From assembly GCF_001544455.2 (NCBI RefSeq), contig NZ_FCOC02000032.1, positions 1 through 60,346 on the forward strand: DNA of 60,346 nt, given 5' to 3'. The notes under the pieces were generated by a model that had not been told where the DNA came from, did not search any database, and saw only the letters and a program-made list of their open reading frames with translations. The position numbers and the translations under genes are program-made. The DNA is from Caballeronia sordidicola (lineage in GTDB: Bacteria; Pseudomonadota; Gammaproteobacteria; Burkholderiales; Burkholderiaceae). Below are positions 43,862 through 51,750 of this stretch, piece by piece (position 1 is the stretch's first letter; the number at the start of each line of letters is the position of its first letter).

Positions 43862-44878
43862 ATGCTAGACCCACGTGCCCAGACCCTCCTCAAAACGCTG
43901 ATCGAGCGATACATCGCCGAAGGTCAGCCGGTCGGTTCTCGCACACTGTCGCGTTACTCCGGCCTCGAACTCAGCCCGGCCACCATCCGCAACGTAATGT
44001 CGGATCTGGAGGACCTCGGGCTGGTCGTGAGTCCGCACACTTCGGCTGGCCGGATTCCCACGCCTCGCGGCTACCGGCTCTTCGTGGACACCATGCTGAC
44101 CGTCGAAACCACCGACGACGAAGCCATGACCTCCGCGGTCAAGATCAAGCTGCAAGGCGGCGAACCGGCGAAGATCGTGGCGGCTGCCGCGAGCGTCCTG
44201 TCGAACCTGTCGCAATTCGCGGGCGTCATTCTCACGCCGCGCCGCAGCCACATGTTCAAGCAGATCGAGTTCATGCGGCTGTCCGACAAGCGCATTCTGC
44301 TGATCATCGTCACGCCTGAAGGTGACGTTCAAAACCGAATCATGGCGACCCAGCGCGACTATTCGCCGTCGCAACTCACCGAGGCGTCGAACTATATCAA
44401 CGCGAATTTTGCCGGTTTGTCGTTCGACGAAGTGCGCCGCCGACTTCGCGAGGAAATCGACGCGCTCCGCGGCGACATGACCACGCTGATGCAGGCAGCG
44501 GTGGCCGCGAGCGTTGACGAGACCGATCCCGGCGAGACCTTGCTGATTTCCGGCGAGCGCAATCTGCTGGAAGTGGCGGATCTTTCCTCCGACATGGCGC
44601 GGCTGCGCAAGCTTTTCGACGTGTTTGACCAAAAGACGAGTCTCCTTCAATTACTCGACGTGTCGAGCCACGCGCAAGGCGTGCAGATATTCATTGGCGG
44701 CGAGTCGAATCTCGTGCCAATCGAAGAAATGAGCGTGGTCACCGCGCCCTATGAAGTGAACGGAAAGATTGTCGGCACGCTTGGTGTGATCGGACCCACG
44801 CGCATGGCGTACAACCGCGTCATTCCAATAGTCGATATCACCGCGCGGCTTTTGTCCCTCTCGCTCAGCCAACAATAA
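43862..44878 (+). CDS. hrcA: Heat-inducible transcription repressor HrcA
   Basis: This 338-residue repressor binds CIRCE operators at chaperone genes and releases them on heat shock. The N-terminal winged helix contains LLKTLIERYIAEGQPVGSRT and SPATIRNVMSDLEDLGLV, with the wing SPHTSAGRIPTPRGYRLFVD. The C-terminal IclR/GAF-like part ends with YNRVIPIVDITARLLSLSLS. It starts at ATG 43862 without a visible ribosome-binding site. It is followed by hemH, hslR, grpE and dnaKJ on the same strand. I found no CIRCE element near these genes by eye. Confidence 0.96.
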   Translation: MLDPRAQTLLKTLIERYIAEGQPVGSRTLSRYSGLELSPATIRNVMSDLEDLGLVVSPHTSAGRIPTPRGYRLFVDTMLTVETTDDEAMTSAVKIKLQGGEPAKIVAAAASVLSNLSQFAGVILTPRRSHMFKQIEFMRLSDKRILLIIVTPEGDVQNRIMATQRDYSPSQLTEASNYINANFAGLSFDEVRRRLREEIDALRGDMTTLMQAAVAASVDETDPGETLLISGERNLLEVADLSSDMARLRKLFDVFDQKTSLLQLLDVSSHAQGVQIFIGGESNLVPIEEMSVVTAPYEVNGKIVGTLGVIGPTRMAYNRVIPIVDITARLLSLSLSQQ

Positions 44879-44918
44879 GACGGTCCCGCAAGGGCGGGTA
44901 AATCCCGCCACCTCCGTC
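44879..44918 (+). terminator. Two-part hairpin after hrcA
   Basis: Directly after the hrcA stop, GACGG (44879) pairs with CCGTC (44914), enclosing GGCGGG-TAAAT-CCCGCC (44893-44909). The stems are exact but no T tract follows. It is likely to stop or slow transcription before hemH. Confidence 0.45.
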
Positions 44919-44996
44919 CGACAACCCATCTTGCCCCGTCGCAAGCCGCCGCGCCACTAGGCCGTTCGGCCGATGTTGCGTTCCGAAACGCGCCGC

Positions 44997-45002
44997 TATA
45001 AT
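44997..45002 (+). promoter_or_regulatory. hemH promoter, -10 element
   Basis: A perfect TATAAT lies 42 bases before the hemH ATG. The best upstream partner is TTGCGT at 44976-44981 with a short 15-base spacer, so the -35 is weak. Transcription would begin near 45009. Confidence 0.55.
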
Positions 45003-45043
45003 GGGTTTTACTTAATCACGCTGGCTTGCCGAGCTTCTCTTCC

Positions 45044-46111
45044 ATGCGCTACGACCTCGAGTTGCCCTCGCAGCCTTCCGCTTCGCATCGCGTTGCCGTG
45101 CTGCTGATCAACCTCGGCACGCCGGACGCGCCCACGCCCAAGGCGGTGCGCAAGTACCTCGCCCAGTTCCTTTCGGACCCGCGCGTGGTGGAAATTCCGG
45201 CGCTCGCGTGGCAAGTGATCCTGCGATTGGCGATCCTCCCGTTTCGCGGGCGAGCCTCGGCCAGGAAATATGCCCAGGTCTGGTTGCCCGAAGGCTCGCC
45301 GTTGCGGGTCTACACGGAAAAACAGGTTGAAGCGTTGCGGCGTCTGTTTGCAGTGAACGACTATCACGTGATCGTCGATTACGCGATGCGCTACGGTTCG
45401 CCGGGCATTCCGGCCATGCTGAACCAGCTCAAGCTGGAAGGCGCCGAACGCGTGCTGCTCGTGCCCATGTATCCGCAGTATTCGTCGTCGACCACGGCCA
45501 CGGCTTTTGACGACGCCTTCAACGCGCTGAAGCGCGTGCGCAATCAGCCGGAACTGCGCACTATCCGGCAGTACGCGGATCATCCGGCGTATATCGGCGC
45601 ACTGGTGGAGCAGGTTCGGGAATACTGGCACCAGCACGGCCAGCCTGACTTCGCGTCGGGAGACCGGCTGGTGCTGAGCTTTCACGGTGTTCCCAAGCGG
45701 ACCATGGACCTGGGCGATCCTTATCACGACCAGTGTCAACAGACGGGATCATTGCTGATGGCTGGCCTCGGGCTTTCGCCGGTCGAATGCCGGGTAACGT
45801 TCCAGTCACGTTTTGGCCGCGCTGAATGGCTGCAGCCCTATACCGCGCCTACGCTTGCGGAACTTGGCGCTGCGGGCGCGAAACGCGTTGACGTGTTTTG
45901 CCCGGGATTCACGTCGGATTGCCTGGAAACCATCGAGGAAATTGGAATTGAAGTACGCGATGAGTTTCTGAACGCCGGCGGCAGGGAATTTCACCGGATT
46001 CCCTGTTTGAATGCATCGCCGGCCTGGATCAAGGCGCTTGGAGAAATCTTGGCTCAGCATCTGCAAGGCTGGCCGGTTCAAGCGCCCCAGACCTTGAGCG
46101 CGGCGGCATAA
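45044..46111 (+). CDS. hemH: Ferrochelatase
   Basis: This 355-residue enzyme inserts iron into protoporphyrin IX, the last step of heme synthesis. It has VAVLLINLGTPDAPTPKAVR at the N-terminus and LVLSFHGVPKRTMDLGDPY with the catalytic His. FQSRFGRAEWLQPYT and VFCPGFTSDCLETIEEIGIE, the latter with the conserved Glu, are also present. ATG 45044 (MRYDLELPSQ) was preferred over an in-frame TTG at 45026. It lies nine bases upstream of hslR, so the two probably share a transcript. Confidence 0.97.
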   Translation: MRYDLELPSQPSASHRVAVLLINLGTPDAPTPKAVRKYLAQFLSDPRVVEIPALAWQVILRLAILPFRGRASARKYAQVWLPEGSPLRVYTEKQVEALRRLFAVNDYHVIVDYAMRYGSPGIPAMLNQLKLEGAERVLLVPMYPQYSSSTTATAFDDAFNALKRVRNQPELRTIRQYADHPAYIGALVEQVREYWHQHGQPDFASGDRLVLSFHGVPKRTMDLGDPYHDQCQQTGSLLMAGLGLSPVECRVTFQSRFGRAEWLQPYTAPTLAELGAAGAKRVDVFCPGFTSDCLETIEEIGIEVRDEFLNAGGREFHRIPCLNASPAWIKALGEILAQHLQGWPVQAPQTLSAAA

Positions 46112-46120
46112 GGTTTCGCC

Positions 46121-46528
46121 ATGAACTACGCTATTTCCACGGATTCCAGCGCGCGACTTCGCATCGATAAATGGTTATGGGCCGCGCGTTTCTTTAAAAC
46201 ACGTTCACTGGCGAGCGACGCGGTGGAGAAAGGCCGCGTCAGGATTGGCGGCGCGAGCGTGAAACCATCGAAGGACGTGCGGGTCGGCGATCTGGTGGAG
46301 ATCGAGATCGAGCATGTGCTCTGGCAGGTCGACGTGCTGGGGATTTGCGAAGTGCGCGGTCCCGCAACGGTGGCGCAAACGCTTTACAAGGAAACCGATG
46401 CCGGGCGGGAAAAGCGCGTGGCGGAGAACGAACGCAGAAAGACTTATCGTGAACCGGCCGCCGCGCTGCAGGGGCGGCCGACCAAACGCGACCGGCGCAT
46501 TATCGACAAACTTTCAGGTGCTGATTGA
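46121..46528 (+). CDS. hslR: Hsp15-like S4-domain RNA-binding protein
   Basis: This 135-residue protein has an S4 RNA-binding fold at about residues 12-60 (LRIDKWLWAARFFKTRSLAS and EKGRVRIGGASVKPSKDVRV). It is followed by a basic tail (RGRPTKRDRRIIDKL-like). Hsp15 binds free 50S subunits carrying a nascent chain, rescuing stalled translation in heat shock. It is just downstream of hemH and upstream of grpE-dnaK-dnaJ, consistent with heat-shock control. Its 3' end overlaps a small antisense ORF by 29 bases. Confidence 0.93.
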   Translation: MNYAISTDSSARLRIDKWLWAARFFKTRSLASDAVEKGRVRIGGASVKPSKDVRVGDLVEIEIEHVLWQVDVLGICEVRGPATVAQTLYKETDAGREKRVAENERRKTYREPAAALQGRPTKRDRRIIDKLSGAD

Positions 46529-46661
46529 ACAGGCTGTCCATGGTCGCGGACACACCGCCGTACTCCACGTTGTGATCGTTTACCGCGCCTGACATGCAGA
46601 TGGTGGTTGTGCCGCCAACGAGCACCAACGCGACCACCGCAATAGCAAAGGTTAGTCTCAT
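46500..46661 (-). CDS. Small exported protein candidate (53 aa)
   Basis: This is a 54-codon frame with a good ribosome-binding site (GAGGAAC) six bases before the ATG at 46661. The N-terminus has one Arg and a hydrophobic stretch, MRLTFAIAVVALVLVGG, like a signal peptide. The mature part is short and polar with two further Cys, ending HLKVCR. No family is recognised. It converges on hslR and overlaps its last 29 bases, so it would be unusual as a chance frame with such a start. Confidence is moderate because the frame is short. Confidence 0.5.
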   Translation of the reverse strand: MRLTFAIAVVALVLVGGTTTICMSGAVNDHNVEYGGVSATMDSLFNQHLKVCR

Positions 46662-46855
46662 GGTGTTCCTCGTGGCAACGCAGCGGCTCGACGTTCAGGC
46701 GCTGACGTTGGCTCAAAAGCTCACTTCAGCGATTAAAAAGCTTGGATTCCGGCTTTCGTAAGATTAGGGTTAACTAGCGCTTCCGAAGGCATGATCGAAG
46801 TGTAGGCGACGTATTCGGGCGGCTCAATCTGAATCTGATCACCGGTTAAAAATGG

Positions 46856-46931
46856 TTGTAACGGGCCGTTTCCACACTATAGAAATGACCCCTGAAACAC
46901 TACGCAACCCCTTGAAAACGCTCATTCGAGC
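46856..46931 (+). promoter_or_regulatory. Promoter region for grpE
   Basis: The 455-base stretch between the small ORF and grpE has no supported gene. It holds a sigma-70-like pair, TTGTAA (46856) and TATAGA (46878) with a 16-base spacer. Further down, CTTGAAA (46911-46917) matches the sigma-32 -35 element, but its -10 is poor. The message would have an unusually long leader of over 200 bases before the grpE start at 47117. The rest of the stretch shows no clear structure. Confidence 0.4.
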
Positions 46932-47116
46932 CTCAAGTGCGCTTTTGGGACGGACACATTGAGTCCTCGATCATCTGGACCAATGAGGCGTTGCAGTAGT
47001 TGTGTTTTTGCAACGTTGACCGGCAGTTATCATCGGCAGTTTTTTTGATGGGTCGGAGCCGCAACGCTGTCTCCGATTTCATTCGTTTTTCACCCATAGC
47101 AAAGATCTCAAGCGAC

Positions 47117-47698
47117 ATGGAAAACACGCAAGACAACTCCGCGAGTCAGAACCCCACGCCCGTCGACGAAACGGCGGCTCAAAACACACAGCAGCCGAAC
47201 ACGCCAGAAATACAAGGCGCGGCAACGGACGCCGTCGACGTGAACGAAACCGAGGCGCTTCTCGCCGAAGCCCAGGCCAAGGCTGCAGCGTTGCAAGAAG
47301 AGTTCTTGCGCGCGAAAGCCGAGACGGAAAACGTGCGGCGCCGGGCGCAGGAAGACGTCCAGAAGGCACATAAGTTCGCTATCGAAAATTTCGCCGAAAA
47401 TCTGCTGCCAGTGCTCGACAGCCTGGAAGCCGCGCTCGTGCATTCCTCGACGGATCTCGCCAAGGTCCGCGAAGGCGTCGAATTGACGCTGCGCCAATTG
47501 ACCGGCGCGCTGGAAAAGGGCCGCGTCATCGAGGTGAATCCGGTTGGCGAAAAGTTCGACCCGCATCGTCATCAGGCTATTTCGATGGTGCCGGCGGATC
47601 AGGAAGCCAACACGGTCGTGTCAGTGCTGCAAAAAGGCTATGTGATCGCCGATCGCGTTTTGCGGCCGGCGCTCGTAACCGTGGCTGCGCCGAAGTAA
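47117..47698 (+). CDS. grpE: Nucleotide exchange factor GrpE
   Basis: This 193-residue co-chaperone releases ADP from DnaK. An acidic, Gln/Asn-rich disordered N-terminus is followed by a long coiled-coil helix (ALLAEAQAKAAALQEEFLRA). The beta domain carries VGEKFDPHRHQAISMVPA and VLQKGYVIADRVLRPALVTV. ATG 47117 (MENTQDNSASQ) was chosen over upstream in-frame starts, although the Shine-Dalgarno sequence is weak. It is followed 25 bases later by a thioredoxin-like gene, then dnaK and dnaJ. Confidence 0.96.
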   Translation: MENTQDNSASQNPTPVDETAAQNTQQPNTPEIQGAATDAVDVNETEALLAEAQAKAAALQEEFLRAKAETENVRRRAQEDVQKAHKFAIENFAENLLPVLDSLEAALVHSSTDLAKVREGVELTLRQLTGALEKGRVIEVNPVGEKFDPHRHQAISMVPADQEANTVVSVLQKGYVIADRVLRPALVTVAAPK

Positions 47699-47723
47699 AC
47701 GTACCGCTCCGAGCTCCGCCGTC

Positions 47724-48125
47724 ATGGTCAATATTCCGGTCGACGCCACGGCGTTTTCCGTTTTCGACATGCAGGAACTGAGCGCCGACATGTTCGACGC
47801 CGGCCTGGCGTCGGCGGAAGACGAGCTTGCGGTTGTGTTCTTCTGGGGCTTCGAGTGCTTCAATTGCGAGATCGCGAAAAAAGCGATGCTCGCCAAGCCA
47901 GGCGAAATCCGGGCGCTCGGATTGAAGTGGTTTCACAGCAATGTCTACGAGCATCGGGAGCTTGGCCGGCGTTTCATGCTGCACGGCGTTCCCACGTGGT
48001 TCTTTTTCTACCGCGGCAAGCGTCTTGGACGGGCGACCGGCTGGCATGGACTCGGCCAGTTTGAAGCCGCCGTGGCGGCCGCCCGGGAGAAAATCCGGGC
48101 GCTCGACATGAAGCACCTGAGCTGA
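47724..48125 (+). CDS. Thioredoxin-family protein between grpE and dnaK
   Basis: This 133-residue protein has a thioredoxin-like core: VVFFWGFECFNCEIAKKAML contains the CxxC pair as CFNC rather than CGPC. HGVPTWFFFYRGKRLGRATG provides the cis-Pro loop and the following strands. There is no signal peptide, so it would act in the cytoplasm. The unusual active site (aromatic-Asn between the Cys) suggests altered redox potential. It lies 25 bases after grpE and about 190 bases before dnaK, so it is probably heat-induced and may link redox state and the DnaK system. Function is inferred from fold and position. Confidence 0.85.
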   Translation: MVNIPVDATAFSVFDMQELSADMFDAGLASAEDELAVVFFWGFECFNCEIAKKAMLAKPGEIRALGLKWFHSNVYEHRELGRRFMLHGVPTWFFFYRGKRLGRATGWHGLGQFEAAVAAAREKIRALDMKHLS

Positions 48126-48183
48126 ACGCGCGAAAAAAGTTGCAGACAGGCTGAAAAAAGTCGAGTTTGCGTGGGTTTTTGGT

Positions 48184-48211
48184 CTTGAAAACCATGCGAA
48201 CGCTCTTATTT
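48184..48211 (+). promoter_or_regulatory. Probable sigma-32 (RpoH) promoter of dnaK
   Basis: CTTGAAA at 48184-48190 is a perfect sigma-32 -35 element, followed after 14 bases by CTTATTT (consensus CCCATTT, 5 of 7). It lies 106 bases upstream of the dnaK ATG, leaving a leader of about 100 bases. Confidence 0.65.
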
Positions 48212-48316
48212 GGCGTACAGGGTTAAATTTTGGGCATCCGGCAGCGTTTATCGATGACAAACGCGTCGAAACGGAAAAACGGATGCGCTGCGATCAAAGT
48301 CAGGAGAGTGATAAAA

Positions 48317-50269
48317 ATGGGCAAAATCATTGGGATCGATCTGGGCACAACGAACTCGTGCGTGGCGATCATGGAAGGCAATTCCGTCAAAGTGATCGAA
48401 AACGCGGAAGGTACGCGTACCACGCCGTCGATCATCGCTTACGTTGACGACAACGAAATCCTCGTCGGCGCGCCGGCGAAACGTCAGTCGGTGACGAATC
48501 CGAAGAACACGCTGTACGCGGTCAAGCGGCTGATTGGCCGTCGTTTCGACGAAAAAGAAGTGCAAAAGGACATCGCGCTGATGCCCTACAAGATCGTGCG
48601 CGCCGATAACGGCGACGCCTGGGTTGAAGCCCGCGATCAAAAGCTGGCGCCGCCGCAAATCTCGGCTGAAGTGCTGCGCAAGATGAAGAAAACCGCTGAA
48701 GATTATCTCGGCGAGGAAGTGACGGAAGCCGTGATTACGGTTCCGGCGTACTTCAACGACAGCCAGCGTCAGGCAACGAAAGATGCAGGCCGTATTGCCG
48801 GTCTGGAAGTGAAGCGGATCATCAACGAACCGACCGCCGCCGCGTTGGCGTTCGGCCTGGACAAGAACGAAAAGGGCGATCGCAAGATTGCCGTGTACGA
48901 CTTGGGCGGCGGCACGTTCGACGTGTCGATCATCGAAATCGCCGATGTCGACGGTGAAAAGCAATTCGAAGTGCTCTCCACGAACGGCGACACGTTCCTG
49001 GGCGGTGAAGATTTCGACCAGCGCATCATCGACTACATCATCAGCGAGTTCAAGAAGGAACAAGGCGTCGACCTGTCGAAGGATGTGCTTGCGCTGCAAC
49101 GCCTGAAGGAAGCGGCTGAAAAAGCGAAGATCGAGTTGTCTTCGGCGGCTCAAACTGAAATCAACTTGCCGTACATCACGGCCGACGCGTCGGGTCCGAA
49201 GCACTTGAACCTGAAAATTACGCGTGCGAAGCTCGAGTCGCTGGTCGAGGAACTGATCGAGCGCACCATGGAACCGTGCCGCGTCGCTATTAAAGATGCA
49301 GGCGTGAAGGTCGGCGATATTGACGACATCATCCTGGTCGGCGGTATGACGCGTATGCCGAAGGTGCAGGACAAGGTCAAGGAATTCTTCGGCAAGGAAC
49401 CGCGCCGCGACGTGAACCCGGACGAAGCCGTGGCTGTTGGCGCCGCCATTCAGGGTCAGGTTCTGTCGGGCGACCGGAAAGACGTGTTGCTGCTGGACGT
49501 GACGCCGTTGTCGCTGGGTATTGAAACCCTTGGCGGTGTGATGACGAAGATGATCAACAAGAACACGACCATCCCGACCAAGCACGCACAGGTCTATTCG
49601 ACCGCCGACGACAACCAGAGCGCCGTGACCATCAAGGTGTTCCAGGGCGAACGTGAAATGGCGGCGGGCAACAAGCTGCTGGGCGAGTTCAACCTCGAAG
49701 GCATTCCGCCGGCAGCACGCGGCACGCCGCAGATCGAAGTGAGCTTCGACATCGACGCGAACGGCATTCTCCACGTCGGCGCGAAGGACAAGGCAACCGG
49801 CAAGGAAAACAAGATTGTCATCAAGGCGAACTCGGGCTTGTCGGACGCCGAGATCGAGAAGATGGTGAAGGACGCTGAAGCGAACGCCGACGAAGATCAT
49901 CGTCTGCGTGAACTGGCTGACTCGCGCAATCAGGGCGACGCGCTGGTGCACAGCACGAAGAAGGCCGTGGCTGAGTACGGCGACAAGATCGAAGCGGCTG
50001 AAAAGGAACAGATCGAAGCTGCATTGAAGGATCTTGAAGAAGCGCTCAAGAGCACGGCGAGCGACAAGGCCGCAATCGACGCGAAGATTGAAACGCTGTC
50101 GACCGCATCGCAGAAACTCGGCGAAAAGATGTACGCCGACATGGCTGCGGCGCAAGGTGCGGCGGGCGCGGCAGCAGCGGGCGCAGGCGGCCCGGGTGCG
50201 CAACAGGCGGCGCCGGAGCAGCACGACGACGTTGTCGATGCCGACTTCAAGGAAGTGAAGAAGGACTAA
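48317..50269 (+). CDS. dnaK: Molecular chaperone DnaK (Hsp70)
   Basis: This 650-residue ATP-driven chaperone has phosphate-binding IIGIDLGTTNSCVAIMEG at the N-terminus, AVITVPAYFNDSQRQATKDA, IINEPTAAALAFGLDK and DLGGGTFDVSI in the ATPase domain. It also has the linker/substrate-domain segment DVLLLDVTPLSLGIETLGG and the C-terminal tail DDVVDADFKEVKKD (EEVD-like). ATG 48317 follows AGGAGAG at about 10 bases. A sigma-32-type promoter lies upstream. It works with GrpE and DnaJ encoded on either side. Confidence 0.98.
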   Translation: MGKIIGIDLGTTNSCVAIMEGNSVKVIENAEGTRTTPSIIAYVDDNEILVGAPAKRQSVTNPKNTLYAVKRLIGRRFDEKEVQKDIALMPYKIVRADNGDAWVEARDQKLAPPQISAEVLRKMKKTAEDYLGEEVTEAVITVPAYFNDSQRQATKDAGRIAGLEVKRIINEPTAAALAFGLDKNEKGDRKIAVYDLGGGTFDVSIIEIADVDGEKQFEVLSTNGDTFLGGEDFDQRIIDYIISEFKKEQGVDLSKDVLALQRLKEAAEKAKIELSSAAQTEINLPYITADASGPKHLNLKITRAKLESLVEELIERTMEPCRVAIKDAGVKVGDIDDIILVGGMTRMPKVQDKVKEFFGKEPRRDVNPDEAVAVGAAIQGQVLSGDRKDVLLLDVTPLSLGIETLGGVMTKMINKNTTIPTKHAQVYSTADDNQSAVTIKVFQGEREMAAGNKLLGEFNLEGIPPAARGTPQIEVSFDIDANGILHVGAKDKATGKENKIVIKANSGLSDAEIEKMVKDAEANADEDHRLRELADSRNQGDALVHSTKKAVAEYGDKIEAAEKEQIEAALKDLEEALKSTASDKAAIDAKIETLSTASQKLGEKMYADMAAAQGAAGAAAAGAGGPGAQQAAPEQHDDVVDADFKEVKKD

Positions 50270-50312
50270 GTCGATTGAACCGCGCAAGCGTGTCTTCGGC
50301 GAAAGTTGAACC

Positions 50313-50344
50313 GGTCCCGTGCAGCTTCGGCTGCGTGCGGGACC
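50313..50344 (+). other. UUCG-capped hairpin between dnaK and dnaJ
   Basis: The 331-base dnaK-dnaJ gap contains no supported gene. It holds GGTCCCG and CGGGACC flanking an inner stem GCAGC-TTCG-GCTGC with a small asymmetric internal loop. A UUCG tetraloop makes such a stem unusually stable. No T tract follows, so it may protect the dnaK 3' end or reduce dnaJ expression relative to dnaK. The remainder of the gap shows nothing clear. Confidence 0.6.
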
Positions 50345-50600
50345 GCGACGGAAGATGTCTTGCGAGACGTTGAGCGCAAGGACAAAGAACGCGCCTGGCG
50401 AGCCAAATGGCTCCCCGGGCACGTTGTTTTTTAGAGGGCGCTGCGCTTTGTACGACTCATGCGCGCCGGTTGTTTGCTGACCGGGCGAAATCGCACAAAG
50501 GCGGGGCGTCGACAAATCACACGAGTCGCAAGACTCCAGGCATCCAAGAGGGAGCTGTCGGCTTGATCGGAAAGATCGGGCACGGTGGCGCGGAACCGAT

Positions 50601-51740
50601 ATGGCGAAACGGGATTACTACGAGGTTATGGGCGTCGCGAAGAACGCGAGCGACGACGAAATCAAGAAGGCGTATCGCAAGCTTGCGATGAAGCATCACC
50701 CCGACCGCAATCCGGATAGCAAGGATGCGGAAGAGCGTTTCAAGGAGGCCAAGGAGGCCTATGAAATGCTCTCGGATCCGCAAAAGCGCGCGGCGTACGA
50801 TCAGTACGGCCATGCGGGTGTCGATCCAAACATGGGCGCGGGCCAGCAGGGTTTCGGCGGATTTGCCGATGCTTTCGGCGATATATTCGGCGACATCTTT
50901 GGCCAGGCCGCCGGCGGTGGCGCGGGTGCGGCGCGCGGGCGCGCCGGTCCGCAGGTTTATCGTGGCGCGGATTTGCGCTACAGCATGGAAATCTCGCTGG
51001 AGCAGGCCGCGCACGGCTACGACACGCAAATTCGCGTGCCGAGCTGGGTCAATTGCGAAATCTGTAAAGGCTCGGGCGCGAAGCCCGGTACGAAGCCGGA
51101 AACATGTCCGACGTGTCACGGACAAGGCACCGTGCGGATGTCGCAGGGCTTTTTCAGCATCCAGCAAACCTGCCCGAAATGTCACGGCACCGGCACCTAT
51201 ATTCCTGAACCGTGCGGTCATTGCCATGGCGCGGGCAAGGTAAAGGAAACGAAGACGCTGGAAGTGAAGATTCCGGCTGGCATTGACGACGGCATGCGAA
51301 TTCGTTCGTCCGGTAACGGCGAGCCGGGCATCAATGGCGGTCCGAGCGGCGATCTGTACGTCGAAATTCACATCAAGCAGCACTCGGTGTTCGAGCGCGA
51401 CGGCGACGACCTTCATTGCCAGATGCCGATTCCGTTCACCACGGCGGCGCTTGGCGGCGAGATCGAAGTGCCAACACTGGCGGGCCGTGCGAGCTTCACC
51501 GTGCCGGAAGGCACGCAGTCCGGCAAGACGTTCCGTCTGCGCAGCAAGGGTATCAAGGGATTGCGTTCGAGCATTGCCGGGGATCTATATGTGCATGTAC
51601 AGGTCGAGACGCCGGTCAAGCTCACCGACCAGCAACGCGACCTGCTCAAGCAGTTCGAACGTTCGCTGACCGAAGGCGGCGCGCGTCATAGCCCGCAAAG
51701 CAAGAGCTGGTTCGACCGGGTCAAGAGTTTCTTCGATTGA
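50601..51740 (+). CDS. dnaJ: Co-chaperone DnaJ (Hsp40)
   Basis: This 379-residue type I J-protein delivers substrates to DnaK and stimulates its ATPase. The J domain includes MAKRDYYEVMGVAKNASDDE and the HPD motif (MKHHPDRNPDS). A Gly/Phe linker follows (GFGGFADAFGDIFGDIFGQA). Four zinc-binding repeats are present as CEICKGSG, CPTCHGQG, CPKCHGTG and CGHCHGAG, then the substrate-binding C-terminal domains. It follows dnaK, and pabBC begins 10 bases after its stop. Confidence 0.98.
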   Translation: MAKRDYYEVMGVAKNASDDEIKKAYRKLAMKHHPDRNPDSKDAEERFKEAKEAYEMLSDPQKRAAYDQYGHAGVDPNMGAGQQGFGGFADAFGDIFGDIFGQAAGGGAGAARGRAGPQVYRGADLRYSMEISLEQAAHGYDTQIRVPSWVNCEICKGSGAKPGTKPETCPTCHGQGTVRMSQGFFSIQQTCPKCHGTGTYIPEPCGHCHGAGKVKETKTLEVKIPAGIDDGMRIRSSGNGEPGINGGPSGDLYVEIHIKQHSVFERDGDDLHCQMPIPFTTAALGGEIEVPTLAGRASFTVPEGTQSGKTFRLRSKGIKGLRSSIAGDLYVHVQVETPVKLTDQQRDLLKQFERSLTEGGARHSPQSKSWFDRVKSFFD

Positions 51741-51750
51741 GGCACTGACC

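Noticed and set aside
46852..46962. 36-codon frame upstream of grpE
   Set aside because: There is no ribosome-binding site, and it overlaps the likely grpE promoter region.
43640..51740. CIRCE operator (HrcA-binding inverted repeat) near hrcA, grpE, dnaK or dnaJ
   Set aside because: I looked for TTAGCACTC/GAGTGCTAA-like pairs in the gaps and saw none. The dnaK upstream region instead fits a sigma-32 promoter.
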